A stretch of 64,000 nucleotides of DNA, taken from the NCBI GenBank assembly GCA_012728375.1, contig JAAYFF010000046.1:1-64000 (forward strand), in the 5' to 3' direction. A model generated the notes under the pieces. It searched no databases. It was given only the letters and a program-made list of their open reading frames with translations, and was not told where the DNA came from. Origin of the DNA: Bacillota bacterium (GTDB taxonomy: Bacteria; Bacillota; Dethiobacteria; DTU022; UBA8154). Below, piece by piece: positions 1 through 8,611 of this stretch. Both the position numbers and the translations under genes were made by a program. Numbering within the stretch: position 1 is the stretch's first letter; every line of letters starts with the position of its first letter.

Positions 1-142
1 GCTGCAGCTGGCCCTGGCTGGCCCTATGAAACATGGACACCAGGGGCCCCATGTCAAGGGCGGCTGCTCGAAAACAGAGTAATTTTTAGTAAAGGTAATG
101 TTTTAAGTGTATAATCTCCAATGACAGGGGGTCAAGCCGAAT

Positions 143-307
143 CCACGCCCCCGCACGGGGGCGTGGATTGAAACAAAAAGCCACGCATATAAAATCATCC
201 GACAGCTCGTCGCCCCCCGCACGGGGGCGTGGATTGAAACTCATTACAAACAATTTAATATAAAATAGTTCTTTCGTCGCCCCCCGCACGGGGGCGTGGA
301 TTGAAAC
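143..307 (+). CRISPR. Short CRISPR array end, type I-C-like 32-nt repeat GTCGCCCCCCGCACGGGGGCGTGGATTGAAAC; three repeats (143-174 variant, 209-240, 276-307), two spacers (34 and 35 nt)
   Basis: Two identical 32-nt repeats plus one variant differing in the first 5 nt; spacer lengths 34/35; repeat ends in ATTGAAAC as in I-C/I-B type repeats; no cas genes in the window. Confidence 0.93.
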
Positions 308-369
308 GGAATTAATTAATCTTTTCCACTACCGAAAGGATTTTAACTTCCACTAAGCGAACTACCTAT

Positions 370-426
370 GAGGAACCTCTGCCTCTTTCTAGGGGGTATT
401 CATTCTTGGCGAATGTGAGGTTCCTC
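370..426 (+). promoter_or_regulatory. 10-bp perfect inverted repeat GAGGAACCTC...GAGGTTCCTC in the leader of the ClC gene
   Basis: 370-379 pairs with 417-426; lies between CRISPR array and CDS. Confidence 0.5.
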
Positions 427-512
427 TTCTATTGATCGGAAAATCCTCCCTGAAAAAACCTACGGCAATTTTACACTAACAAGCGGAGAAACACTCGTAT
501 GGAGGGAAGAAC

Positions 513-2090
513 ATGGATACAACAAATCGCAATAGTACTTATAATATTTTAGTACACTGGCATAATTTTAAATTAAAGCTTGTGTTTGAGGGAATTGTGG
601 TAGGGATACTTGCCGGCTTATTAATTGTATTCTATCGTTGGACACTTGAACAGGCAGCGCTAGTCGTCACGGGGATTTATAAGGCTTTATCGACTAGGCC
701 ATTTCTTATTCCTCTTTGGGTAGGGGTATTGCTCGTGATCGGTTATATAGTCGGGAGATTGATTAAATATGAGCCGATGATCAAGGGCAGTGGCATTCCC
801 CAGGTGGAAGGATTGCTCATTGGCAGGATTAATATGGATTGGTTAAAGGTTATTATCGGTAAATATATCGGCGGAGCCCTAGTTATCGGGGCGGGGCTTT
901 CACTGGGCCGAGAAGGCCCTTCGGTGCAATTAGGCGCAGCAGTTGGACAAGGATTTGGTAAAATATTTAAGCGTATGAAAATAGAAGAAAGATATCTTGT
1001 GACCAGCGGCGCAAGCGCCGGCCTTGCTGCTGCTTTTAATGCCCCTTTAGCCGGGGTTATGTTTGCTTTAGAAGAAGTACATAAAAGCTTTTCCCCTTTT
1101 GTCCTCCTTTCTGCTTTTTCTGCAGCGATCGCCGCCGATTTTGTATCAAGCGGATTTTTGGGGTTAACACCTGTTTTTAATTTAGATAATGTGCCTTCCT
1201 TACCTCTAAATTATTATGGGCATATCATCATTTTGGGAGCAATGCTTGGGGTATTTGGTGCTGTTTTCAATAAAACTCTTCTTGGGACACAAAGGATCTA
1301 TTCAAGGCTAAAACAGATTCCCCAAGAATTATGGGTAACCATACCATTACTTATAACCGTGGCTCTAGGATTCTTCTTACCACAGGTTTTAAGGGGAGGA
1401 CATGCGTTAATTGTTTCGGTTCTGACGACAAAAAATTTTGCACTAAAAACTCTCCTGCTGCTGCTTTTGGTAAAGTTTTTATTTACAATGGTAAGCTATG
1501 GCTCCGGAGCCCCTGGAGGGATCTTTTTCCCCTTACTGACGATCGGAGCCTTAATCGGAAGTATATATGGAACAGTGCTGGTTAATTTTTTCCAATTTGA
1601 TAGTATGTATCTAGGCAATTTTGTAATATTGGCAATGGTCGGTTATTTTACCGCTATCGCCAGGGCTCCCCTGACTGGAATTATCCTTATCACTGAACTG
1701 GTGGGGTCTTTCAGTAATTTTTTGTCAATTACCGTTGTATCCATCACAGCGTATATATTTGCCAATCTTTTACGCTCAAAACCGATATATGAATCCTTAT
1801 ATGAAAATATTATTCATGAACAGGCTCAAGGGACGACAACCCAAAATAATCATTACAAGGTCTTATTAGAATTACCGATCAGTATGGGATCTGTCTTGGA
1901 TGGACAAAAAATTAAAGCGATCAAATGGCCGGCAAACTGCCTATTAGTAGCAGTAAAACGGGGAGAACAGGAAATAATCCCTAGAGGGAACACCGTGATG
2001 CAGGCAGGGGATTATTTGCTGGTACTTACCAATGAGAATACGGCACCTGACGTACATGATCAATTAATCCAAATGAGCAACCACCAATAG
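513..2090 (+). CDS. ClC-family chloride channel/H+-Cl- antiporter with C-terminal TrkA-C (RCK_C) domain
   Basis: Motifs GSGIPQVEG, GREGPSVQLG, GAPGGIFFP; C-term TrkA-C-like; SD ggaggga upstream. Confidence 0.95.
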   Translation: MDTTNRNSTYNILVHWHNFKLKLVFEGIVVGILAGLLIVFYRWTLEQAALVVTGIYKALSTRPFLIPLWVGVLLVIGYIVGRLIKYEPMIKGSGIPQVEGLLIGRINMDWLKVIIGKYIGGALVIGAGLSLGREGPSVQLGAAVGQGFGKIFKRMKIEERYLVTSGASAGLAAAFNAPLAGVMFALEEVHKSFSPFVLLSAFSAAIAADFVSSGFLGLTPVFNLDNVPSLPLNYYGHIIILGAMLGVFGAVFNKTLLGTQRIYSRLKQIPQELWVTIPLLITVALGFFLPQVLRGGHALIVSVLTTKNFALKTLLLLLLVKFLFTMVSYGSGAPGGIFFPLLTIGALIGSIYGTVLVNFFQFDSMYLGNFVILAMVGYFTAIARAPLTGIILITELVGSFSNFLSITVVSITAYIFANLLRSKPIYESLYENIIHEQAQGTTTQNNHYKVLLELPISMGSVLDGQKIKAIKWPANCLLVAVKRGEQEIIPRGNTVMQAGDYLLVLTNENTAPDVHDQLIQMSNHQ

Positions 2091-2220
2091 CATCCAAAAG
2101 TTTATGAAGAGGATGCCTGTGCACGGCTCCAACGAAGACGTTCAACTTGGCCGGCCTACAGATAAGTAAAAAAACAAAAGATTTTGGGTTTTGTCGAATC
2201 CGTTAAGGGGTGGAATCATT

Positions 2221-3606
2221 ATGAAAATAAATAAAATGAGGGTAAAGGCTGTATTAATATTGTTTATATGCTGTTTATCGGTGTCTAGAGCAGCCTTGGC
2301 CAATGCAGGACCGGTTTACATGGAGGGATATCCCGGTTTCGGTATTGCGGCCATGGAAGAGTGTCCGGTGCGTGTGGAGCGAGAAGAGCTGACCTTTGTT
2401 ATTGACGAGTACTCTGCAAGCAACACATCTGTTGAGGTGAACTACACTCTCCGCAACACTGCCTCGGAAAAAATAATCGTCCCCATGATTTTTCCGATTG
2501 TGTCATACAGACGGGGGTATAGCGGCGCTCAAATAGAATTTAACGGCAAAGCCGTTGATTATGAAATTTACCTGGCCGGACATGTTGACGTCAAAGATTA
2601 TCTGGAGGATCCCGCAGCCTTCAACAGGCAGGTGGACATTAACACCATCATTAAAAATCTCAATGAGCCCCCGTATGAGCCGCAGTTTTTTGACGATAAG
2701 GGCGATGCCGTTTTATATGAGCTAACCTACAAGCCGCCTGTAGAAAGACAGAGCCGTATCAGTTTCACCTTGGACTCGGAAAAAACAAGGGCCATATCAT
2801 TCGGGTTCACGGGATTCGGCGTTAATGCAGATGGGGAGTGTCATGTCTCCGCCTATGTAAGAGAAGATGACCTGGAAGAAACGGCATACCTTTTAGTGCT
2901 GGGCGAAGATACTCTTACCGACCTGTGGGTCGATTATAATGACAAATTAGTTAAGTCAAGCGTTAATGTTAAAGATTTTCTTTGTACTTTTCTCAGCAAT
3001 AACTATGCGTATTGGAATATGGAAAAAAGAAACAGAGACAATTTTTATGCTGCGTTTATCAAAGAAATTGATCAAAGTTTTTCTGAGTTTCAGCCCGTGT
3101 TTTCCGCAAGCATGACCATGGATAACTTATTTAACCGCAATAATATCTCCGTAGTGTTATATGAAGTTGCCTTTGAGGCAAACAGCCAAAATGAGCTGCG
3201 CCTGACATATCCCATGCGCGCCACCATTGACAGGAGAGAAACCGGGGATTATATCAACACTTTTGCTTACATTTTAAATCCCGCCCGGAATTTTATGGAT
3301 TTCGGGGGAGTGGATATTCGCATCGAACTAAATGAGAACAGTCCATATATAATTGAAAGCAGTTTGCCGCTTCAGGAGTCCGGCAAAGGGATATACGTAT
3401 TATCATTGGACAGCTTGCCTGATGAAGATCTGGTTTTTTCAACTTATTCCAAAAAGGAAATAAGCTTTTGGGATGGCGCCGGTACGAAGGTCTTTAAATA
3501 TGGATATGGCGGGTTATTTGTAAAATCCCTGACGATAATTTTGCTTTTTTATATTGCCCTAAAGACGGTGGTTGTAATTGTTAAAAAAAGGAACAGGCAT
3601 AGTTAA
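2221..3606 (+). CDS. Hypothetical secreted/membrane-anchored protein (signal peptide, C-terminal TM)
   Basis: Long ORF; likely ATG at 2221 rather than 2191; N-terminal signal peptide and C-terminal hydrophobic helix plus basic tail. Confidence 0.75.
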   Translation: MKINKMRVKAVLILFICCLSVSRAALANAGPVYMEGYPGFGIAAMEECPVRVEREELTFVIDEYSASNTSVEVNYTLRNTASEKIIVPMIFPIVSYRRGYSGAQIEFNGKAVDYEIYLAGHVDVKDYLEDPAAFNRQVDINTIIKNLNEPPYEPQFFDDKGDAVLYELTYKPPVERQSRISFTLDSEKTRAISFGFTGFGVNADGECHVSAYVREDDLEETAYLLVLGEDTLTDLWVDYNDKLVKSSVNVKDFLCTFLSNNYAYWNMEKRNRDNFYAAFIKEIDQSFSEFQPVFSASMTMDNLFNRNNISVVLYEVAFEANSQNELRLTYPMRATIDRRETGDYINTFAYILNPARNFMDFGGVDIRIELNENSPYIIESSLPLQESGKGIYVLSLDSLPDEDLVFSTYSKKEISFWDGAGTKVFKYGYGGLFVKSLTIILLFYIALKTVVVIVKKRNRHS

Positions 3607-3834
3607 TTATTAGGAAAAGTTCTCCCCGGAGGTAAACTGCCGGATGTCGCAGTTTTTAGGATGAAAGTTAATGCTCCTATTTACGCATCCGTTAGTGACC
3701 TTGCCTAGACCGGGAGAAGGGATTTGCGGTTGACCTCTATGACAGAAAATTGTTATAATTGCTCCAAAAAAAAGCAAATGCCTTTTTCCTATTTCTCATC
3801 TCTGCCCCGAAAAATATTTTTAAGGAGGAAGATT

Positions 3835-5241
3835 ATGGCTCAAATAAGCCTCGCCTCACTGCATGCGCTTTTTTATCCGGAGCGGGTGGCTGTCATCGGT
3901 GTTACCGATTCCCCTGAGCGGGTAGGTTACAATATTTTGAAAAGCATTCTGTACGGGGGATTTGCCGGAAAAATTTATCCGTTGCACCCCCGCCATGAGC
4001 AGGTGCTCGGGTGCAAGGTTTATAAAAGTTTGGATGAGCTTCCGGAGCCGGTCGATATGGCGGTGATCTGTCTGAATCAGTACGCGACTGTGGAGGCCGT
4101 GGAGAGCTGCGGCCGTGCCGGAGTGAAAGGGGTCGTCTGCAATGCCGGCGGATACCGGGAAACAGGGGAGGAGGGAGATGAACTCGAAAGACAATTGATC
4201 GCCGCGGCGAGAAAATACGGGCTGCCGATTATCGGCCCTAATACTCTGGGGATAATCAATAACGATGCCAATCTGTACTGCACTTTTTATCCCATGAGAA
4301 TACCGCAGGGGAAAATATCCATTATTTCTCAGAGCGGTGGTGTTGGATTAACCATTATTAACCTGGCTCTCGACGAAGGGATAGGGATAAACAAATTTAT
4401 CGGGGTCGGCAATTGTTCTAATTTTGATTTTGCCGATTGCCTTGATTATTTGGAAAATGATGATTCAACTGCCGTGATCGGCGTCTATATCGAAGGCACA
4501 CGGGATGCCGGCCGGTTTGTCCGCACCGCGGGCCGGGTAGCCCGCAAGAAGCCAGTGGTGGTCTATAAAGCGGGACGGATTTCGGGAGCTGACAACTACA
4601 CGCAGACCCATACGGGAAGCTCCGCGGGATCATTTAAACTATACAGGGATATTTTGCACCAGTACGGTGTTTTCATGGCAGAGAGCCCTACCGAGCTGGT
4701 GGCTGCCTGCAAGGCCCTGGAGCTCCTGCCCCTGCCGGGAGGGAATCGTGTGGGCATTTTGACGCACACAGCCGGGCCGGGAGTCGTTATGATCGACCAT
4801 CTGGCACAGGCCGGATGTGTTATCCCATCGCTCCATGAAGGGACTATCGACCGGGTAAAAGGGATTATCGGAGACGATAACCCTCCGGTTGTGCTGCAGA
4901 ACCCTCTGGATGCTGCCGGCCTGGCCTTCAGCCGGCCAACCTATGGCGGTCTGGCGGAGGCGATGCTGGCCGATGACCATGTGGACCTTCTTCTGGCGGT
5001 GTATGCTATGCATGAAACCTGGGAGCTCCCCGCGGCAGAGCTGCTTGACGCTTACAAAAAATACAAGAAACCTTTAATCGTTAATTTTATCGGGAATTGG
5101 TTGGGATGCCGTGCAGACCGGGATTTTCTGCAAAGCGCCGGCGTACCGCTCTTCACCGCACCGGAGAAAACCGCGGTGGCTGCTGCTGCGTTGGTGCATT
5201 ACGGAATGAAAAAGCTTAGAGGCGGTGTTAAACATGCTTAA
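3835..5241 (+). CDS. Acyl/acetyl-CoA synthetase (ADP-forming), alpha-type subunit (CoA-binding/succinyl-CoA ligase-like)
   Basis: N-term CoA-binding domain, GxxCNAGGYRE, SQSGGVG; AAGGAGGA SD before ATG at 3835 favours it over 3724. Confidence 0.88.
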   Translation: MAQISLASLHALFYPERVAVIGVTDSPERVGYNILKSILYGGFAGKIYPLHPRHEQVLGCKVYKSLDELPEPVDMAVICLNQYATVEAVESCGRAGVKGVVCNAGGYRETGEEGDELERQLIAAARKYGLPIIGPNTLGIINNDANLYCTFYPMRIPQGKISIISQSGGVGLTIINLALDEGIGINKFIGVGNCSNFDFADCLDYLENDDSTAVIGVYIEGTRDAGRFVRTAGRVARKKPVVVYKAGRISGADNYTQTHTGSSAGSFKLYRDILHQYGVFMAESPTELVAACKALELLPLPGGNRVGILTHTAGPGVVMIDHLAQAGCVIPSLHEGTIDRVKGIIGDDNPPVVLQNPLDAAGLAFSRPTYGGLAEAMLADDHVDLLLAVYAMHETWELPAAELLDAYKKYKKPLIVNFIGNWLGCRADRDFLQSAGVPLFTAPEKTAVAAAALVHYGMKKLRGGVKHA

Positions 5242-5917
5242 TGCGGATATTATAAGCTTTGCCCTGTGCTCCGGGCGGAATTTACTCTTTGCCGACGAAG
5301 CAGGAGCGTTATTAAAGGCGGCCGGTATTCCGGTAATCCCTTGCCTGGCAGCGGCTACTGAGGATGAAGCCGTGCAGGCAGCAAAGGAGATGGGCTTTCC
5401 GGTGGCGCTCAAGGTGCGCTCGCAGGCCGTCGTACATAAGACCGATGCCGGGGGCGTTCGCCTGGGGCTGACGGATGAGAGGGCGGTGCGGCTCGCTTAC
5501 CGGGAGATTATGGAGAAGTTCCGTATACTTGACCTGGAGGCGCGGGTGACGGTCCAGCCCATGGCTCCGCCGGGCCTGGAGTTGTTGGTGGGTATGACCA
5601 CTGACCCCCACTTTGGCCGGGTGGTTGCCTTCGGTCTTGGCGGCACCTTTGTGGAAGTGCTCGATGATATCACCTTTCGCCTGGTTCCGTTGCTGGATAA
5701 AGATGCCATAGATATGCTTAATTCCATCAAGGGGAGTGTCCTTCTGAAAGGTTTCCGCGGCGCTACGCCCGTTGATATAACCGCCTTAAAGGAGATTATT
5801 CTTAGAGTCTCCCGCCTCGCGGAGAATGAGCCGCGGATTAAAGAAATAGAACTAAACCCGGTCTTTGCCTACCCGCAGGGAGCCCTGGCGGTTGACCCGC
5901 GCATTATCATCCAATAA
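5225..5917 (+). CDS. Acyl/acetyl-CoA synthetase (ADP-forming), beta-type ATP-grasp subunit
   Basis: ATP-grasp sequence (GFPVALKVRSQAVVHKTDAGGVRLGL); overlaps alpha ORF by 17 bp. Confidence 0.9.
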   Translation: MLNMLNADIISFALCSGRNLLFADEAGALLKAAGIPVIPCLAAATEDEAVQAAKEMGFPVALKVRSQAVVHKTDAGGVRLGLTDERAVRLAYREIMEKFRILDLEARVTVQPMAPPGLELLVGMTTDPHFGRVVAFGLGGTFVEVLDDITFRLVPLLDKDAIDMLNSIKGSVLLKGFRGATPVDITALKEIILRVSRLAENEPRIKEIELNPVFAYPQGALAVDPRIIIQ

Positions 5918-5954
5918 AAAGGCTTCGCAACAATTCCGGGCTGATTTAATCAGA

Positions 5955-7091
5955 TTATAACACCTTCAGTTTTGTCAAAGGCCGCAGGAGGTAAGTAATT
6001 ATTTTTAAAGGGTCGTGTCTTTTGCTGTTTAGTATTCTTTGAGCGATTTCCGTATTTAATAAACTTATAACCTTATCTAATTGGTTATTATCCAACTGTT
6101 CCAAGGTTTTACGCAGAATAAGAGCGTTTTGATAGCTTTTTTGCAGGGGTTTGACCAATTTTAAATAACTTGCCCTTCCGGCTAAATCTTCGGCTGCGTA
6201 TATGCCCGTTAAAATAGCCGGCAATTGGCCAAAGCCAAAAGCAGGCATAATTGAGCCAAAACAGTTTCCCACAAAAAACGTATTTCCTAATCTGGGGTAA
6301 AGACACATACCAATAATGTATCTGGTCACTTCAAAACGATCAGTTATTTTAAGGTCTTGGTTAAAGTCTTTGCAAACACGTTGGAAAAATTTTTCCCATA
6401 AATCATCTAAGTTTTGTTTTTGATTATGTATGTAATCCGGATAACCTATGGAAATACAGGCCTCTTTTTCGGAGTAAGGCAGTAAATATCCGTACCCCTG
6501 GGGTGCGAAGCTATTATTTAGCCACATACCAACTGTATAACGATTAAATTTTCCTTCAACGGTAGCCCCTTTAAGGGTAACGGTCAAATCAACTTTATAA
6601 TCCTGTATTTTTGTAGTATAAGCGGCATCGCCGGTTGCCATTATCACATGGGTAAATTCTTTCAATAATTCTTCATGAGTATATTTCGAGTTAAATAAGA
6701 TTTTTGACTTAACCTGCCTTGAGAGCTGGTTTTCAAATGATTCGTTTTCTCTTCCGCGAATATTTATAAATCCTAAGTGTCCCTCAATACTTGCAGTTTT
6801 GTTCTCTGAAAATATGTTAATTTTGCGTATATTGCTCAACGGCTGCAAATAGATGCCGTAGGTATCGGCAAGGTAAGCGATGTCATCATTAATTGGTCTG
6901 TTTAAGACGGGCAATAAAGCTTCTGCGTTAACAAAACGATCCCCAACTTTGTTCCTCTTTTCAAAGATGGTTGGAGATATGCCGTATTTTTCCAACATTA
7001 TTGCACAAGTAAGGCCGGAAAGTCCCGCGCCCATAATAGCAACTTTCAAAGCAACAGCCTCCAGAAAAACATTTGAACCTTCCTTCAGCAA
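5955..7091 (-). CDS. NAD(P)/FAD-dependent oxidoreductase (geranylgeranyl-reductase-like)
   Basis: N-term Rossmann motif GAGLSGLTCAIMLEKYG. Confidence 0.82.
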   Translation of the reverse strand: MLKEGSNVFLEAVALKVAIMGAGLSGLTCAIMLEKYGISPTIFEKRNKVGDRFVNAEALLPVLNRPINDDIAYLADTYGIYLQPLSNIRKINIFSENKTASIEGHLGFINIRGRENESFENQLSRQVKSKILFNSKYTHEELLKEFTHVIMATGDAAYTTKIQDYKVDLTVTLKGATVEGKFNRYTVGMWLNNSFAPQGYGYLLPYSEKEACISIGYPDYIHNQKQNLDDLWEKFFQRVCKDFNQDLKITDRFEVTRYIIGMCLYPRLGNTFFVGNCFGSIMPAFGFGQLPAILTGIYAAEDLAGRASYLKLVKPLQKSYQNALILRKTLEQLDNNQLDKVISLLNTEIAQRILNSKRHDPLKIITYLLRPLTKLKVL

Positions 7092-7255
7092 AAGGCAGTA
7101 TTTTTTTTAGTATATGGTAATATTGCCGGAGTATATTATGTAAAAAAAGTTGCCTGTTCCAGTAATACCTAATCACAAGTTATCGAACAAAAAGAAAAAC
7201 TTTTTGCGCTTTAAACAGTCATTATTAATAACAACACCTTGGCTCAAATGTTGAA

Positions 7256-7813
7256 TTGCCGCATAACATTTTAATTCTAAAGGGGTATTTGAAAATAAAA
7301 AAAGGGAATCTTGTGCTGTTCATCATCCTGTCAGCTTTTTCAGCACTAATTTTAGGGAGTTACATAAATTTCAGGCTGTTGAGGATTGACAACCTGTACC
7401 ATGATGAATTCAAAGAGAAATTAACCGCTGCCGTCCAAGAGGAAACCTCTTTCTGTTTGAAAGATCTGACACCTTTTGAATGGGAAAAGGTGTTTATCAT
7501 TCATCCCTATACGACTAAAACCGAAATGCAGGAAATAGTGGGTAAAAAGTGGACCACGCGCAAAACTTATGCAGGTTACTTGTTTGAAAAGACCTATTTT
7601 AGAGAACACCCTTTGGATGACGATATTTTTCATAAACTGATCTTCGTGCAAGGGGAGAGAATCGTCCTCGATGTAACAATTAGAAGGTCAACTGCCGATT
7701 TCACACGGGTTGCCGGCTTTAAGCGGCCACGACATAATGTCATCCATTTTGGTAATGATTTATTAATAATAAAAAAAGAAAAGAACAATTATCCACTGAT
7801 AGTAAGAGAATAA
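7256..7813 (+). CDS. Hypothetical membrane-anchored protein
   Basis: ORF with N-terminal TM; alternative start codon. Confidence 0.55.
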   Translation: MPHNILILKGYLKIKKGNLVLFIILSAFSALILGSYINFRLLRIDNLYHDEFKEKLTAAVQEETSFCLKDLTPFEWEKVFIIHPYTTKTEMQEIVGKKWTTRKTYAGYLFEKTYFREHPLDDDIFHKLIFVQGERIVLDVTIRRSTADFTRVAGFKRPRHNVIHFGNDLLIIKKEKNNYPLIVRE

Positions 7814-7898
7814 AATGAAGCAGAATAAACTTTTCTTTTGGCCATGATTTTGTGTTTGCTGATCAGCTAACCGTTCTTTAAGAAAGGGGTTATTATAC

Positions 7899-8057
7899 AT
7901 GTCCATCAGTATTATTGGAGGAGCAGATGGACCGACACAGATTTTTGTAACATCGAGCCTGAGTTCATATACCACTATTGCTGCCATAGCTATTGTATGT
8001 ATTGCTGCGGTTGCAACTATTGTTTGGAAGATAAGAAAAGGGAAAAACAAGAACTAA
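7899..8057 (+). CDS. 52-aa small protein with GGADGPTQIFV motif and one TM helix (Na+-translocating decarboxylase beta-subunit signature)
   Basis: Manual translation MSISIIGGADGPTQIFVTSSLSSYTTIAAIAIVCIAAVATIVWKIRKGKNKN*; SD AGAAAGGGG at 7881-7889; below ORF-track length cutoff. Confidence 0.8.
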   Translation: MSISIIGGADGPTQIFVTSSLSSYTTIAAIAIVCIAAVATIVWKIRKGKNKN

Positions 8058-8102
8058 ATGGATACTGTCAGTTTTCCTTTAATGGAAGGGTGGAGATCCG
8101 TG

Positions 8103-8429
8103 ATGAAAATCGACGTGACAGATTGGCTGTTGGAGGAAAATAATCCGTCAATTCAATACCTGACGTTGAAAGAACTGCTGGGTAGAGACGAGGGCGACCC
8201 TCAGGTAGTAAAAGCAAAAGGGAAAATACCCCAAAGCAAGGAGATCCAATTACTTTTCGCTCGTAAGGAATTGAACGGCGGGCCTTTCTGGTCCAGGCCC
8301 GATGGAAATATCTATTGGGGTAATTTTTCTACCGGGAGCGCTCTCTGCTTTCTCGCCGAAACGGGCATAACAAAAGAGGACCCCATGATTGCCGGTTTGG
8401 GCGAGTTCCTCAACCAATACCAGCGATAA
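8103..8429 (+). CDS. Short protein resembling the N-terminus of prenyltransferase/squalene-cyclase-like proteins; possibly truncated
   Basis: WLLEENNPSIQYLTLKELLGRDEGDP...GPFWSRPDGNIYWG; ends abruptly at 108-123 aa. Confidence 0.5.
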   Translation: MKIDVTDWLLEENNPSIQYLTLKELLGRDEGDPQVVKAKGKIPQSKEIQLLFARKELNGGPFWSRPDGNIYWGNFSTGSALCFLAETGITKEDPMIAGLGEFLNQYQR

Positions 8430-8611
8430 AAAGAATCTGTATGTAAAAGCTTTTAATTGCGCAAACAAGCGATCTAACAAGTATCTTAATTAAACTGCCA
8501 ATATCTGCTGTGCCCATTTAAATAAGTGCGAACTTTTTACATTTTTATTAGTCCATATTTATAGAACAGATTTCTGGCCAGAAAAGCAGAAAGACAAAGG
8601 GGGAAGAGCGG

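Noticed and set aside
86-289. 67-aa ORF across CRISPR repeats (FNPRPRAG repeats)
   Set aside because: Artefact of translating CRISPR repeats.
308-512. Fluoride (crcB) riboswitch upstream of ClC gene
   Set aside because: Consensus elements not found; ClC carries TrkA-C and need not be a fluoride exporter.
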